Assembly: GCA_910586225.1 (NCBI GenBank)
Contig: CAJUIL010000014.1
Location: 1 to 64,000, forward strand
DNA length: 64,000 nt
Direction of reading: 5' to 3'
Source of the DNA: an uncultured Eubacterium sp.
GTDB lineage: Bacteria; Bacillota; Clostridia; Lachnospirales; Lachnospiraceae
The notes below the pieces were generated by a model, which saw only the letters and a program-made list of their open reading frames with translations, was not told where the DNA came from and ran no database searches. The translations under genes and the position numbers were made by a program. Of the stretch, positions 1 to 8,190 are shown in pieces. Within the stretch, counting starts at the first letter, position 1, and each line of letters opens with the position of its first letter.

Positions 1-55
1 TATTGCTACCACAGGCACCTGAAGCCTGCGCGTCTGCCAATTCCGCCACTTCTGC
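1..55 (-). tRNA. tRNA-Leu (anticodon CAG), 3' part outside window
   Basis: On the minus strand the 5' acceptor strand GCAGAAG is followed by a class-II D-arm and an anticodon stem CAGGC/GCCUG around loop UUCAGGU, which gives anticodon CAG. The sequence runs off the left edge within the long variable arm, so the T-arm and 3' end are not visible. It is divergent from the tRNA-Leu(UAA) about 175 bases away. Confidence 0.9.
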
Positions 56-230
56 GTGTTACTTCGTGTTGCTTGCTCTTGCTGAGCACATTAGATATAT
101 TACAATACTTTCCTTCTTTCGTCAAGCACTTTTTTAAATTTTTTTCTAAAAATTTTTTTCAAATTTTTATTGACATTCTTCGTGACAGATGCTATACTGT
201 ATAAGTCGTCAAGAAAGCTTGACAGCAAAT

Positions 231-314
231 GCGGAAGTGTCGGAACTGGCAGACGAGCAAGACTAAGGATCTTGTGGCAGCAATGTCGTGTGGGTTCAAG
301 TCCCATCTTCCGCA
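231..314 (+). tRNA. tRNA-Leu (anticodon UAA)
   Basis: This is a complete class-II tRNA. The acceptor GCGGAAG pairs with CUUCCGC, the anticodon stem CAAGA/UCUUG encloses loop CUAAGGA (anticodon UAA), the variable arm is long and the T-loop is GGUUCAAGUCC. The discriminator base is A and CCA is not encoded. A terminator-like hairpin follows within 20 bases. Confidence 0.95.
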
Positions 315-329
315 TTTAACCCTTGGGAA

Positions 330-366
330 GCCTTGTAAATCTCGGATTTGCAGGGCATTTTTTTAT
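330..366 (+). terminator. Terminator after tRNA-Leu(UAA)
   Basis: A 12-bp stem (GCCTTGTAAATC with GATTTGCAGGGC, including G-T pairs) around a TCG loop is followed by a T-rich run. It is the expected end of the tRNA-Leu transcript. Between here and the next gene (about 366-722) I see no gene, only AT-rich shadow reading frames. Confidence 0.8.
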
Positions 367-721
367 TTTAATTTTACGATGTACTCCTTTTTTACTCACT
401 CTGAATAACAAAGCCAAGTTTATCTTCCGGCACTTTTTCCAACATTTGAATTGCTTCTTGTCTGATTGCTGTCATGCTGATACTCCTGCTTTCATCTTTT
501 CCATTCCAGTATTTATTTTACGCACAGCCTAACATCTTTTCTAAGGAAAATCGAGAACAGATTTTGTCTGGTACGTTTTCGGTACGCGGGCAGATGAAGT
601 GCTGGAATCCTCCCTTTTTCAGTGTTTTGCGCCAGATATCGGTTTCCAAAACTTCTGTGGAATATCTTTGCTGAAGCTGGTGCATTTACAGTATACTATT
701 CTTTTGATTTCTATACTATTT

Positions 722-1555
722 TTAATGATTGAACGATTCGCTTGCTGCTTTCATTTTCTTTACCTCATCCAAGGAAACTTCTGTCATATCTGCAATTTCC
801 TCCAACGAGTATTTGCCTGCGGCCAGCATACGGTATACGACCGTCTTTGCCCGTTCTAAAGCAGCTTGCGTTGCAGCTTGCGTTCGCATATCTTCCATGA
901 CCTTGCACATGATAGCAACACCCTCCTTACTTTCTTTGAAAAATCTAACTCTGTCTGCCAATTTATCATAGTACATATCTGCCGGATCTGTGCAGGAAAA
1001 ATCGTGCATTAGTTTACCGATGGGCGTTTCGTCTCGGTACTCTCCGTTCACATACAGAATATGTGAACCATCGTCAAAGTTCTCGCCAGTATCAAAAATA
1101 TATCTGCCGATCCGGTATAGCGGCTTTCCTTTGCCTATCACATCGTGCTCGGTGATGAACACAACATAGGTTTCCGGCAGCGCGTCAAAGTCCTCGCCTT
1201 TCCGCAAAAGGTTAGCGTCCATCATACTACTGTTGTATCTTGCACGTTTTCGCCCCGCCCCTTTATCAGCCCGCTGAATTTCCACGTTCATCTTGCGGTC
1301 CGCGCTGTCGGTTGCCAGAACATCCAGCCGCACAGAGCGGTTAAGCAGATTTTCAACAAACACCTGCGTATGAACGTCTACGACCTCTAAATCAGGCATT
1401 TCCAGCACAATCCGCAGCACAAGCTGAATAGATTGGGGATCGCCTTCAAAACACTTTGTTAAAAAATCGTCGTCCAGCAGGCGAAAACCTCTAAGCCGTT
1501 GCAAATCTTCTTGATGCTGCTGGTCAATCTGTTCCGTCACTGTCAAAATTACCAC
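722..1555 (-). CDS. Rpn-type PD-(D/E)XK nuclease family transposase
   Basis: A 277-residue protein of the PD-(D/E)XK nuclease family transposase group (PDDEXK_2, related to Rpn recombination-promoting nucleases). The N-terminal part carries RLDVLATD and then NVEIQ, the Asp and Glu-x-Gln expected for the nuclease core, near residues 77 and 92. The C-terminal third is helical and charged and ends in a small HTH-like segment (SLEEIADMTEVSLDEVKKMK), as in other family members. These proteins are abundant and multicopy in gut Clostridia and are thought to promote recombination or act as mobile nucleases; the cellular role here is not known. The gene stands alone, with decayed DNA on its upstream side. 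Length and motifs look intact. Confidence 0.85.
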   Translation of the reverse strand: MVILTVTEQIDQQHQEDLQRLRGFRLLDDDFLTKCFEGDPQSIQLVLRIVLEMPDLEVVDVHTQVFVENLLNRSVRLDVLATDSADRKMNVEIQRADKGAGRKRARYNSSMMDANLLRKGEDFDALPETYVVFITEHDVIGKGKPLYRIGRYIFDTGENFDDGSHILYVNGEYRDETPIGKLMHDFSCTDPADMYYDKLADRVRFFKESKEGVAIMCKVMEDMRTQAATQAALERAKTVVYRMLAAGKYSLEEIADMTEVSLDEVKKMKAASESFNH

Positions 1556-1608
1556 CCACTTTCTGATTCGCCCTTATCGTATCATAAATCCTCCAGCTTT
1601 TCAAGATT

Positions 1609-1707
1609 GCCGCTGCAAAAAGGAAGTTTCAAGCTGCATCATCCTGATAATGGCGGCGGTTTACAGATCATGCAGGAAATCAACGCTGCATATGACAGAC
1701 TGGATAT
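1609..1707 (+). pseudogene. Remnant of a DnaJ (J-domain) gene
   Basis: One plus-strand frame reads FKLHHPDNGGG, then about five residues, then MQEINAAYDRL. This matches the HPD loop and helix IV of a J-domain (HPDxGG...MxxINxAY). Nothing before or after this 33-codon stretch resembles the rest of a DnaJ protein and there is no plausible start, so it is a fragment left by deletion. The HPD tripeptide that stimulates DnaK is preserved. The identification is by motif only. Confidence 0.6.
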
Positions 1708-1767
1708 GTCTCACTCCTGCTTTCACAACAGAAAATACTATCAGCATTTATAATGCTCCTGTCCTTA

Positions 1768-1979
1768 TCAGCAACAAACCAGTACACTAGCTGCTTCCAG
1801 ATCACCGATCTGCGTCACATAAATAATGTTAGCATCCTTAAAATTAAATCCAAAATTATTCACTCCATTTTTTTGACTTTATCAGTAAACACTTTTATTT
1901 TATCAAAAAGCTCATGCTCCTGCATATCATTCAGCCTAGAAATTATATGGCTTTCGACCAGTTTATGTGAATGATACAT
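1768..1979 (-). pseudogene. Frameshifted small gene, unrecognised
   Basis: On the minus strand an ATG at 1979 opens a frame of 39 codons (start MYHSHKLVESH) that stops at 1860. The stop lies just after a run of seven A. Adding one A there joins it to an open frame encoding NNFGFNFKDANIIYVTQ and on to a stop at 1768, giving about 69 residues. The amino-acid make-up on both sides of the run looks like real protein, so I read it as a gene broken by a homopolymer deletion, or possibly a phase-variable one. No family is recognised and no strong ribosome binding site precedes the ATG. Confidence 0.35.
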
Positions 1980-2046
1980 TTCCAGTCCATACTATCCTGT
2001 AAAACAGGAAGTCTAGTTACTTGCCGCTGATACCATAAACAGAATC

Positions 2047-2090
2047 AATAATAGCTTTTTGTTGATAAATTTCAACAAAAAGCTATTATT
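2047..2090. promoter_or_regulatory. Perfect 19-bp inverted repeat upstream of the XRE regulator
   Basis: AATAATAGCTTTTTGTTGA is repeated exactly in inverted orientation after a 6-base loop and ends 54 bases before the XRE start codon. There is no clean T-run after it. It could be an operator for the dimeric regulator, an attenuator in its leader, or a terminator for the decayed minus-strand genes. Confidence 0.6.
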
Positions 2091-2144
2091 ATTTATCCTT
2101 ATAGTTGCTAAAATTTAACGATCGAAAGGAGATGGTGAATACAA

Positions 2145-2483
2145 ATGACAGATATAAAATTGTATTTAGATGAGGTCGGCAAGCGGGTCATGGACCGCAG
2201 AAAAAAACTTGGATTGACCCAAGAAGCACTGGCTGAGATGAGCGATCTGACCACCCAGTTTGTCAGCTATGCTGAATCCGGAAAACGGGCCATGCGGCCG
2301 GAAAACCTGATGAAGATTGCGTCAGCCCTTGGCGTTAGTACAGATTACCTGCTGACTGGAGATATTATTGACAAGGACAAGCTGCTTTTGTCAGAAAAGC
2401 TGGACAAGCTGACCGCCGCAGAAGTGCGGATCATTGAAAGCATCATCGATGAATGCATCAATCTCAACCACAATGAAACCTGA
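2145..2483 (+). CDS. XRE-family transcriptional regulator
   Basis: A 112-residue Cro/C1-type HTH protein. Residues about 12-68 form the helix-turn-helix (MDRRKKLGLTQEALAEMSDL followed by VSYAESGKRAMRPENLMKIA), ending in DYLLTGD, a common HTH_3 boundary. The C-terminal tail is a short helix that probably dimerises. The ribosome binding site AAAGGAGA lies about 9 bases before the ATG. The gene stands alone downstream of a perfect 19-bp inverted repeat that may be its own operator. Its targets cannot be deduced; the nearest convergent gene is the cell-wall transglutaminase. Confidence 0.88.
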   Translation: MTDIKLYLDEVGKRVMDRRKKLGLTQEALAEMSDLTTQFVSYAESGKRAMRPENLMKIASALGVSTDYLLTGDIIDKDKLLLSEKLDKLTAAEVRIIESIIDECINLNHNET

Positions 2484-2586
2484 AGCTGTGCCGCGTATCT
2501 TTCAAATCTATGATCCTTCTCCTGCAGCGTATCTGTCTGCAGGAGTACCAAAAAGCCCACGGCTGAAAATCCGCCATAACCATTTT

Positions 2587-4080
2587 TTAATATGCAACAA
2601 TCTTTTGTATACTATGCGACACCGGATAAACGCTGTTCCCATAGATCCCGCGCCTCCATCCGGCATAATGTGCTTCTGGGTCATAATACTTTCCATCGAT
2701 CCTAACCCACGCATGGCGTGTATATCCGTCCGACATCCTGTCTCTGGAGCCGCGTACCCGGCCGCATACTACATAAGGCTGATAACCGACCTCCTCCGCC
2801 AGCGCCGCGAAAACACAGGCAAAGCTGTAGCAATTTCCGGAACGGGACGTCAGCATATCATAAGCGGCCTTTCTCTGCCAGCCGGAAGCTTCCAGATCCG
2901 GATATTTTGCCGCATAGCGAAAGCTGTCTCCTATAACATAATCCCAGCATTTGGCAAGCTTTTGGCTTTTTGTCATATTCTTTTTTGTGATAGATGCGAC
3001 AAGCTCCATCGCCTTTATTTTCAATTTCGCATTCAGATTATTTTTCGCAGCCCCATTGCTGCCAAACGTAATTCCATGATAAGTCGTATTCTTTTTGACT
3101 TTTCCAGACTTCGTAGCATAGTAAAGCTTATTTCCGATCACCTGCCAGCCGCTTGTTGGTTTTCCATTTTTATCTGCACAATATATTTGCCTTCCTGCGG
3201 TCACAAGGCTGGTCTTGTTTGACTTTGCCAGCTGTCCTGCTTCATGAAACAGGTAGTATTCTCCGTCGATCATCGCAAGCCCGGTAACAAGCACGCCCTC
3301 TTCTAAAGAAAAATAATATTTGTTTCCTCCGATCTTCTGCCAACCAGTCGCCATCCGGCCCGATTCCTTTGAAAAATAACGCTGTCCCATTTCCGTATCC
3401 TGCCAACCGGTAAGCATTTCTCCAGATTCCGGAGAAAAATAATAGCTTTCATCCTCGATCTCCCAGCAGCCGGTCGCCATCAGCCCTGTTTCCGGCACAA
3501 AATAAAAGACTTCCCCATAAATTTCCTGCCAACCGATCACCATTTGGCCTGTTTCCGGCACAAAATAATACCGCTCCCGGTCAATTTCCTGCCAACCAGT
3601 CGCCATCTGGCCTGTTTCTGGAGAAAAATAATAACTTTCTCCGTCAACCTCCTGCCAGCCTGTCGTCATCTGGCCCGTTTCCGGATAAAAGTAATAACGG
3701 TTTCCGTCGATCACTTGCCAGCCTTTCACCATCTGGCCCGTTTCCGGATAAAAGTAATAACGGTTTCCGTCGATCACTTGCCAGCCTTTTACCATCTGAC
3801 CCGTTTCCGGATAAAAGTAATAATGGTTTCCGTCGATCACTTGCCAGCCTTTTACCATCTGACCCGTTCCCGGATAAAAATAGTAGCGCGCCTCGTCAAT
3901 CTCTCGCCTGCCGTTTTGCACATATGCCGTCTCTCCCACATATGGGGTCTGCAGCTGCGCGCCTGCCGCATACGTCTTTCCTCCAAAAACCATAAATGCC
4001 GACGCCAAAATACCTGCCGCGTACCATGCTGCTTTCTGTTCCATTTTCATATATTCTTTAAAAGTTTGATCTGCTGCCAT
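2587..4080 (-). CDS. Secreted transglutaminase-like protein with choline-binding-type repeats
   Basis: About 497 residues from the ATG at 4080, chosen because AGGAG lies 5 bases upstream. The N-terminus has a hydrophobic signal segment (AAWYAAGILASAFMVFGG). Roughly eleven tandem repeats of about 20 residues follow, consensus GWQxIDGxxYYFxPETGQMxx, typical of CW_binding_1/choline-binding repeats that hold proteins on the cell surface. The C-terminal 150 residues are a transglutaminase-like fold: Cys in SGNCYSFACVF, His in TRHAWVRIDG and Asp in KYYDPEAHY form the expected triad. The likely role is a surface-attached cysteine peptidase or crosslinking enzyme. The first repeats are almost identical at the DNA level (3650-3890), so repeat number may vary between strains. 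Confidence 0.85.
   Translation of the reverse strand: MAADQTFKEYMKMEQKAAWYAAGILASAFMVFGGKTYAAGAQLQTPYVGETAYVQNGRREIDEARYYFYPGTGQMVKGWQVIDGNHYYFYPETGQMVKGWQVIDGNRYYFYPETGQMVKGWQVIDGNRYYFYPETGQMTTGWQEVDGESYYFSPETGQMATGWQEIDRERYYFVPETGQMVIGWQEIYGEVFYFVPETGLMATGCWEIEDESYYFSPESGEMLTGWQDTEMGQRYFSKESGRMATGWQKIGGNKYYFSLEEGVLVTGLAMIDGEYYLFHEAGQLAKSNKTSLVTAGRQIYCADKNGKPTSGWQVIGNKLYYATKSGKVKKNTTYHGITFGSNGAAKNNLNAKLKIKAMELVASITKKNMTKSQKLAKCWDYVIGDSFRYAAKYPDLEASGWQRKAAYDMLTSRSGNCYSFACVFAALAEEVGYQPYVVCGRVRGSRDRMSDGYTRHAWVRIDGKYYDPEAHYAGWRRGIYGNSVYPVSHSIQKIVAY
3650..3900 (-). repeat. Near-identical 60-bp tandem repeats inside the surface protein
   Basis: Four consecutive 60-base units encoding GWQVIDGNxYYFYPETGQMV differ by only a few bases, while the later units are diverged at the protein level. 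This points to recent duplication or gene conversion of the first repeats and to possible copy-number variation. Confidence 0.8.
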
Positions 4081-4321
4081 TTCATCTCCTGTGAAACACT
4101 TAAAATACAATAAATTGTCCTACGCCAATGCTCATATGGACACTCACCGCCTTCTTCACCACACCATACCAGTATATATCCAAGTGTTAAATTTTGTCAA
4201 CAAAATATTGTTCTTATGACAAAAATATGTTCTTTTCAATGATACAGACTGGGGGGGAGAAGAAGACGAAATTGCAGTTCATCAGTTTCTTATCAAACTT
4301 AAGAAAAAGTGGAAATTATTT

Positions 4322-4487
4322 TAGTGTACTGACTCGCTGGTATTTATGGTAAGCGTGCTGGATATTTTGTCACTCTGCAAGGCGGATTTTCGACGACGTA
4401 GTGGTGGCTACGGCTAGAAAATCCAACGAAGCAGATGGCAAAACAGGAAGTACGATTGCCATGAATACCAGCGAGCCAGTACACTAA
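4322..4487. repeat. MITE-like long hairpin element, about 166 bp
   Basis: The ends are imperfect inverted repeats (TAGTGTACTGACTCGCTGG on the left; the right end reads CCAGCGAGCCAGTACACTA). The arms stay complementary through the interior to a central stem GGATTTTC/GAAAATCC with GACGTAG/CTACG, so almost the whole element can fold into one long hairpin. It has no reading frame. A partial copy of its left arm occurs at 57612-57640. Length, terminal repeats and lack of coding fit a miniature inverted-repeat transposable element or REP-type repeat. Confidence 0.65.
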
Positions 4488-4493
4488 GCAAAA

Positions 4494-4571
4494 ATACCTT
4501 ACTGCTTCGCTGGACTGATTTGCCAATAGCACATATAGAAAATCAGTCCCCGCAAATCAGCAAGGTAATTT
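4494..4571. repeat. Second inverted repeat adjoining the MITE-like element
   Basis: GGACTGATTT pairs with AAAATCAGTCC across a 17-base spacer, and the outer flanks ATACCTTACTG and CAGCAAGGTAAT extend the stem. It abuts the larger hairpin element and may be a second small element or part of the same one. Confidence 0.5.
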
Positions 4572-4605
4572 AAGTGGGTTAAAATCCTAAATATTCTCTG
4601 CGAAG

Positions 4606-4680
4606 TTATCTGCAATACGCCTGAATAGCCTTAGCAGCAAATTCCGCCGTTCCATCTCCTCCTGCCGCATCGATATTTTG
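4606..4680 (-). pseudogene. C-terminal tail of a TipAL-type MerR regulator, left by internal deletion
   Basis: Just beyond the stop of the short MerR gene, a second minus-strand frame reads NIDAAGGDGTAEFAAKAIQA and ends YCR-stop. This resembles the C-terminal end of the antibiotic/effector-binding domain in TipAL-like MerR regulators. The roughly 130 residues that should connect it to the HTH part are missing and the two pieces are out of frame, so the sensor domain was deleted. Confidence 0.55.
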
Positions 4681-4682
4681 TG

Positions 4683-4973
4683 TCATACTGCCGCCTGCCG
4701 CATACTTTTCATTTCCAGCAGCGCAATCTGCTGCTTAAGAGCCTTCCCGCGGTCAAAGCCGGGTCTGTCCAGTATTTCCCGGATTTCTTTAAGCGGAAAT
4801 TCCAGCTCTTTAAACAGCAAAATAAATTGCAGGCGTTCCAACGCTGTATCGTCATACAGCCGGTATCCGGCATCTGAAACCTCCGCCGGATGGAGCAGCC
4901 CTATCCTGTCATAGTGATGGAGAGCGCGTACGCTTACTCCCGCCAGCTTGCTAACCTCATGAACCGTCATCAT
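4683..4973 (-). CDS. Truncated MerR-family regulator (HTH only)
   Basis: A 96-residue MerR-type protein. The winged HTH is intact (VHEVSKLAGVSVRALHHYDR, then DAGYRLYDDTALERLQFI), followed by the start of the dimerisation helix, which stops abruptly at KSMRQAAV. Full-length TipAL-like members are about 250 residues, so the effector domain is absent; its last 20 residues survive downstream. The ribosome binding site GGAGGGA precedes the ATG. The promoter has the 19-bp spacer characteristic of MerR-controlled genes, so autoregulation was likely. Whether the truncated protein still binds DNA is unknown. Confidence 0.75.
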   Translation of the reverse strand: MMTVHEVSKLAGVSVRALHHYDRIGLLHPAEVSDAGYRLYDDTALERLQFILLFKELEFPLKEIREILDRPGFDRGKALKQQIALLEMKSMRQAAV

Positions 4974-5000
4974 CCTGATTCCCTCCTTCCGTGTAAATAA

Positions 5001-5031
5001 AGTATAAACTATGACATTACGTCAGAGTCAA
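5001..5031 (-). promoter_or_regulatory. MerR-type promoter with 19-bp spacer and operator dyad
   Basis: Reading the minus strand, TTGACT and TATACT are separated by 19 bases, and the spacer holds the dyad TGACGTAATGTCA. Long 19-bp spacers with a central dyad are the hallmark of promoters untwisted by MerR activators. It lies just upstream of the truncated merR gene. Confidence 0.7.
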
Positions 5032-5053
5032 TAGGAAATAAAAAATTTACGGC

Positions 5054-5090
5054 AAAAAAATACCAGGTACAGCTAGAATGCCGTACCTGG
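5054..5090 (-). terminator. Terminator of the butyryl-CoA operon
   Basis: On the minus strand CCAGGTAC and GTACCTGG form an 8-bp stem followed by TATTTTTTT, 24 bases after the etfA stop. This is a standard intrinsic terminator. Confidence 0.85.
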
Positions 5091-5113
5091 CCGATATCTC
5101 TTAGTAAATAAAA

Positions 5114-6154
5114 TTATTTTCCAAGTTCATCCTTTAAAGCAGCTGTCAATGCCGGAACGATCTTATTCAGATCGCCAACAAGACCATAATCAGCTACGTC
5201 AAAAATCGGAGCGTCCTCATCCTTATTGATCGCGATAATGATATCCGCTTCTTCCATACCAGCTACGTGCTGGATTGCACCGGAAATACCGATCGCAAAG
5301 TATACGTTTGGACGTACTGTTTTACCTGTCTGACCAACCTGGCAGTCCACCGGCTTCCAGCCGTTTTCTACTACGGCACGGGAACAGCTTACCATTCCGC
5401 CCATTACGTCAGCAAGATCCTGTAAAATTTTGAAGTTTTCTGCAGAACCAACGCCACGGCCACCGGATACAAGGATCTTAGCATCCATAATGTTTTCCGC
5501 GCTCTTTGCCTGCTTGATCACATTCAAGATCTCTACGTATTTGTGATTTACTTCGAATCCTGGATTGTACTCGATCACTTCTGCCTTTGCACCAGCGATC
5601 GGCTCAATCTTCTGCATAACGCCAGGACGTACTGTCGCCATCTGCGGACGGTTATCCGGACAAGCGATCGTTGCGATCGTATTGCCGCCGAATGCAGGAC
5701 GGGTCATTAATAACTGGTTGTGCTTCTGTTCCTTGCCTTCTACCGCTTTTAACGGGAAATCACCGATTTCAAGCTGTGTACAGTCAGCAGTCAGACCAGT
5801 TGCTACTCTTGCAGATACCGTAGGGCCTAAGTCTCTTCCGATCGCAGTAGCGCCAACCAGCATGATGTCTGGCTTATACTCGTTGATCACGGATGATAAT
5901 GCGTGAGCATAAGGCTCTGTCTTGTATACCTCAAGCGCTGGATCATCAACAACGATAACCTTATCAGCTCCATATTCAGCCAGCTTGTCAACAAGCCCTT
6001 TTACACCTGATCCAAGAAGAACAGCTGTTACATCTGTATTCAGATCTTTTGCAAGATCTTTTGCTTTTCCGATTAATTCAAAGGCAATACTGCTTAATTC
6101 ATTATCTACCTGCTGTGCGTAGATATATACGCCCTTATATTCTTCTAAACCCAT
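5114..6154 (-). CDS. etfA: Electron transfer flavoprotein, alpha subunit
   Basis: About 346 residues. EtfA pairs with EtfB and, with butyryl-CoA dehydrogenase, can couple crotonyl-CoA reduction by NADH to reduction of ferredoxin. The C-terminal FAD domain is clear: SGGRGVGSAENF, then GQTGKTVRPNVYFAIGISGA and INKDEDAPIFDVADYG. The N-terminal domain is the usual nucleotide-binding alpha/beta fold. Two in-frame GTG codons lie 9-12 bases upstream of the ATG used here; they sit too close to the AAGGAAAG motif to be favoured, but the start is uncertain by four residues. It is the last gene of the operon, 14 bases after etfB and before a strong terminator. Confidence 0.95.
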   Translation of the reverse strand: MGLEEYKGVYIYAQQVDNELSSIAFELIGKAKDLAKDLNTDVTAVLLGSGVKGLVDKLAEYGADKVIVVDDPALEVYKTEPYAHALSSVINEYKPDIMLVGATAIGRDLGPTVSARVATGLTADCTQLEIGDFPLKAVEGKEQKHNQLLMTRPAFGGNTIATIACPDNRPQMATVRPGVMQKIEPIAGAKAEVIEYNPGFEVNHKYVEILNVIKQAKSAENIMDAKILVSGGRGVGSAENFKILQDLADVMGGMVSCSRAVVENGWKPVDCQVGQTGKTVRPNVYFAIGISGAIQHVAGMEEADIIIAINKDEDAPIFDVADYGLVGDLNKIVPALTAALKDELGK

Positions 6155-6180
6155 TTTTTTCACCACTTTCCTTCATCTTA

Positions 6181-6966
6181 TTAGATTACATGTTTCTCTT
6201 TTAACTTACCCATGATATAAGCCACGGATTCTGTCGCATCCAGTGTAACCTTTTCGCCTGCACCCTTACGTACCTTGTCAGATGCTTTTGCGATTTTTGT
6301 AGGAGAGCCATTCAGACCGATGTTAGCGTCATCCAGATCCTTTAAGTCATTTCTGCCCCATACGGTTACTTCTTTTTCGTCATATGCGTCAAAAATTCCG
6401 CCTGGTGTCATATAGCGAGGAACATTCAATTCGGAAAGTGCAGTTACAAGACAAGGCATCTTTACTTTCAGTTCATGATATCTGTCCTCATACTGTCTCT
6501 TAACGATTACGGAATCTCCGTCAACCTTTAATTCTTCTGCATAGGAGATAACCGGCAGATCCAAATGTTCTGCAATCTGCGGGCCAACCTGTGCGGTATC
6601 ACCGTCGATAGCTTGACGGCCTGTAATGATCAGATCATAGTCAATGTTTCTTAATGCTCCTGCAATGGTAGAGGAGGTAGCCCATGTATCAGCGCCGCCT
6701 AATACTCTGTCTGTTACAAGGATCGCTTTATCAGCACCCATTGCCATTGCTTCACGAAGTACATCATCAGCTTTCGGAAGTCCCATTGTAAGAACTGTAA
6801 CTTCTGCGCCGATTTCATCTTTAATTCTAAGTGCTGCTTCCAGTCCTGCTTTGTCGTCCGGGTTCATGATCGCAAGCATGGCTGCTCTATCCAGCGTACC
6901 GTCCGGGTTAAATTTCACGCCGCCTTTGGTATCTGGTACCTGTTTAATACATACAACGATTTTCAC
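6181..6966 (-). CDS. etfB: Electron transfer flavoprotein, beta subunit
   Basis: A 261-residue EtfB. It starts MKIVVCIKQVPDT, typical of the family, with NPDDKAGLEAALRIKDE, LREAMAMGADKAILVTDR and the nucleotide-binding ITGRQAIDGDTAQVGPQIAE. It works with EtfA as the electron carrier for butyryl-CoA dehydrogenase; in clostridial complexes EtfB holds the bifurcating FAD. The gene sits between bcd (40 bases upstream) and etfA, and the ribosome binding site AAGGAGTG is close to the ATG. The sequence looks intact. Confidence 0.95.
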   Translation of the reverse strand: MKIVVCIKQVPDTKGGVKFNPDGTLDRAAMLAIMNPDDKAGLEAALRIKDEIGAEVTVLTMGLPKADDVLREAMAMGADKAILVTDRVLGGADTWATSSTIAGALRNIDYDLIITGRQAIDGDTAQVGPQIAEHLDLPVISYAEELKVDGDSVIVKRQYEDRYHELKVKMPCLVTALSELNVPRYMTPGGIFDAYDEKEVTVWGRNDLKDLDDANIGLNGSPTKIAKASDKVRKGAGEKVTLDATESVAYIMGKLKEKHVI

Positions 6967-7006
6967 GGTAGATTCACTCCTTATATTCTATATTAAAATT
7001 TGCCTG

Positions 7007-8161
7007 TTATTTCAATAACGCACCAGAGATAACCATACGCTGAACCTCGGATGTTCCTTCGTAAATCTCTGTAATCTTAGCATCACGCATCATACGTTCT
7101 ACATCGTATTCACGAATGTAGCCGTATCCGCCGAACAGCTGTACAACCTCTGTCGTAACTGCCATAGCTGTCTCAGCTGCAAACAATTTTGCTTTTGCTG
7201 CTTCTACAGAGTATACTCTCTGTGTAGCTTTTGCTACTGCCGCGCGGTAAACTAAGAACTTCGCCGCATCAATGCGAGCGGCCATATCAGCCAGCTTGAA
7301 CTGTGTATTCTGCTGCTGTGCGATGGAGCGGCCAAACTGTTTTCTTTCTTTTGTATATTCGATCGCTCTTTCCAGCGCACCTTCTGCAAGGCCAAGCGCC
7401 TGAGAAGCGATACCGATACGTCCACCGTCCAGTGTATGCATTGCGATCGGGAAGCCCTTGCCTTCCGGTCCAAGGAGCGCATCCTTCGGAATCCTGCAAT
7501 CTTCAAAAATCAATTCATATGTAGAGGAACCACGGATACCCATCTTCTTTTCTTTTGTACCAAAGGAGAAGCCCGGAGCGCCTTTTTCTACGATAAATGC
7601 AGAGAAGTTTTTCTTCTTTCTGCCTCTCTTATCCTCAGTAACGCTTGTGATCGCGATCACGATATACACATCCGCAACCTTACCATTTGTAATAAAGCAT
7701 TTGGAACCGTTTAATACCCACTCGTCGCCTTCCAGCACAGCCTTTGTCTGGCAGCCCTGTGCGTCTGTACCAGCGCCTGGCTCTGTCAGTGCAAATGCAC
7801 CAAGCTTTTCACCCTTTGCGAGCGGAGTTACAAATTTCTTCTTCTGTTCTTCAGAACCATAGGTCATAATTGGGTCAATACACAAGGAAGTATGTGCGGA
7901 AACGATAACGCCTGTTGTACCACAGACTTTTGATAATTCCTCTACACACATAACATAGGTCAGCGGATCACAGCCCTGTCCGCCGTATTCCTTCGGCACC
8001 GGAATCCCTAAAAATCCGGCTTTAGCCATTTTTGCAACTGTTTCTGCCGGGAATGCCTCTGTCTCGTCTACTTCCTGGGCAAGAGGCTTTACTTCTGTTT
8101 CAGCGAAATCTTTAAATAAAGTTCTCGCCATTTCATGTTTCTTATCTAAAGAAAAATCCAT
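7007..8161 (-). CDS. bcd: Butyryl-CoA dehydrogenase (short-chain acyl-CoA dehydrogenase)
   Basis: A 384-residue acyl-CoA dehydrogenase. Visible marks are the FAD-binding FALTEPGAGTDAQG, the C-terminal GGYGYIREYDVERMMRDAK and the catalytic Glu in IYEGTSEVQRMVIS. It reduces crotonyl-CoA to butyryl-CoA using electrons from EtfAB. The placement directly before etfB-etfA supports butyryl-CoA rather than a fatty-acid-degrading substrate. The ATG has GGAGGAG upstream. Upstream of it are 314 bases without a gene but with large inverted repeats, which separate bcd from hbd more widely than usual for an operon. Confidence 0.93.
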   Translation of the reverse strand: MDFSLDKKHEMARTLFKDFAETEVKPLAQEVDETEAFPAETVAKMAKAGFLGIPVPKEYGGQGCDPLTYVMCVEELSKVCGTTGVIVSAHTSLCIDPIMTYGSEEQKKKFVTPLAKGEKLGAFALTEPGAGTDAQGCQTKAVLEGDEWVLNGSKCFITNGKVADVYIVIAITSVTEDKRGRKKKNFSAFIVEKGAPGFSFGTKEKKMGIRGSSTYELIFEDCRIPKDALLGPEGKGFPIAMHTLDGGRIGIASQALGLAEGALERAIEYTKERKQFGRSIAQQQNTQFKLADMAARIDAAKFLVYRAAVAKATQRVYSVEAAKAKLFAAETAMAVTTEVVQLFGGYGYIREYDVERMMRDAKITEIYEGTSEVQRMVISGALLK

Positions 8162-8190
8162 GATTCTTACTCCTCCATTTACTTAATTAC

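Noticed and set aside
3650..3900. Direct repeats considered as a CRISPR array
   Set aside because: The units are in-frame protein repeats without unique spacers.
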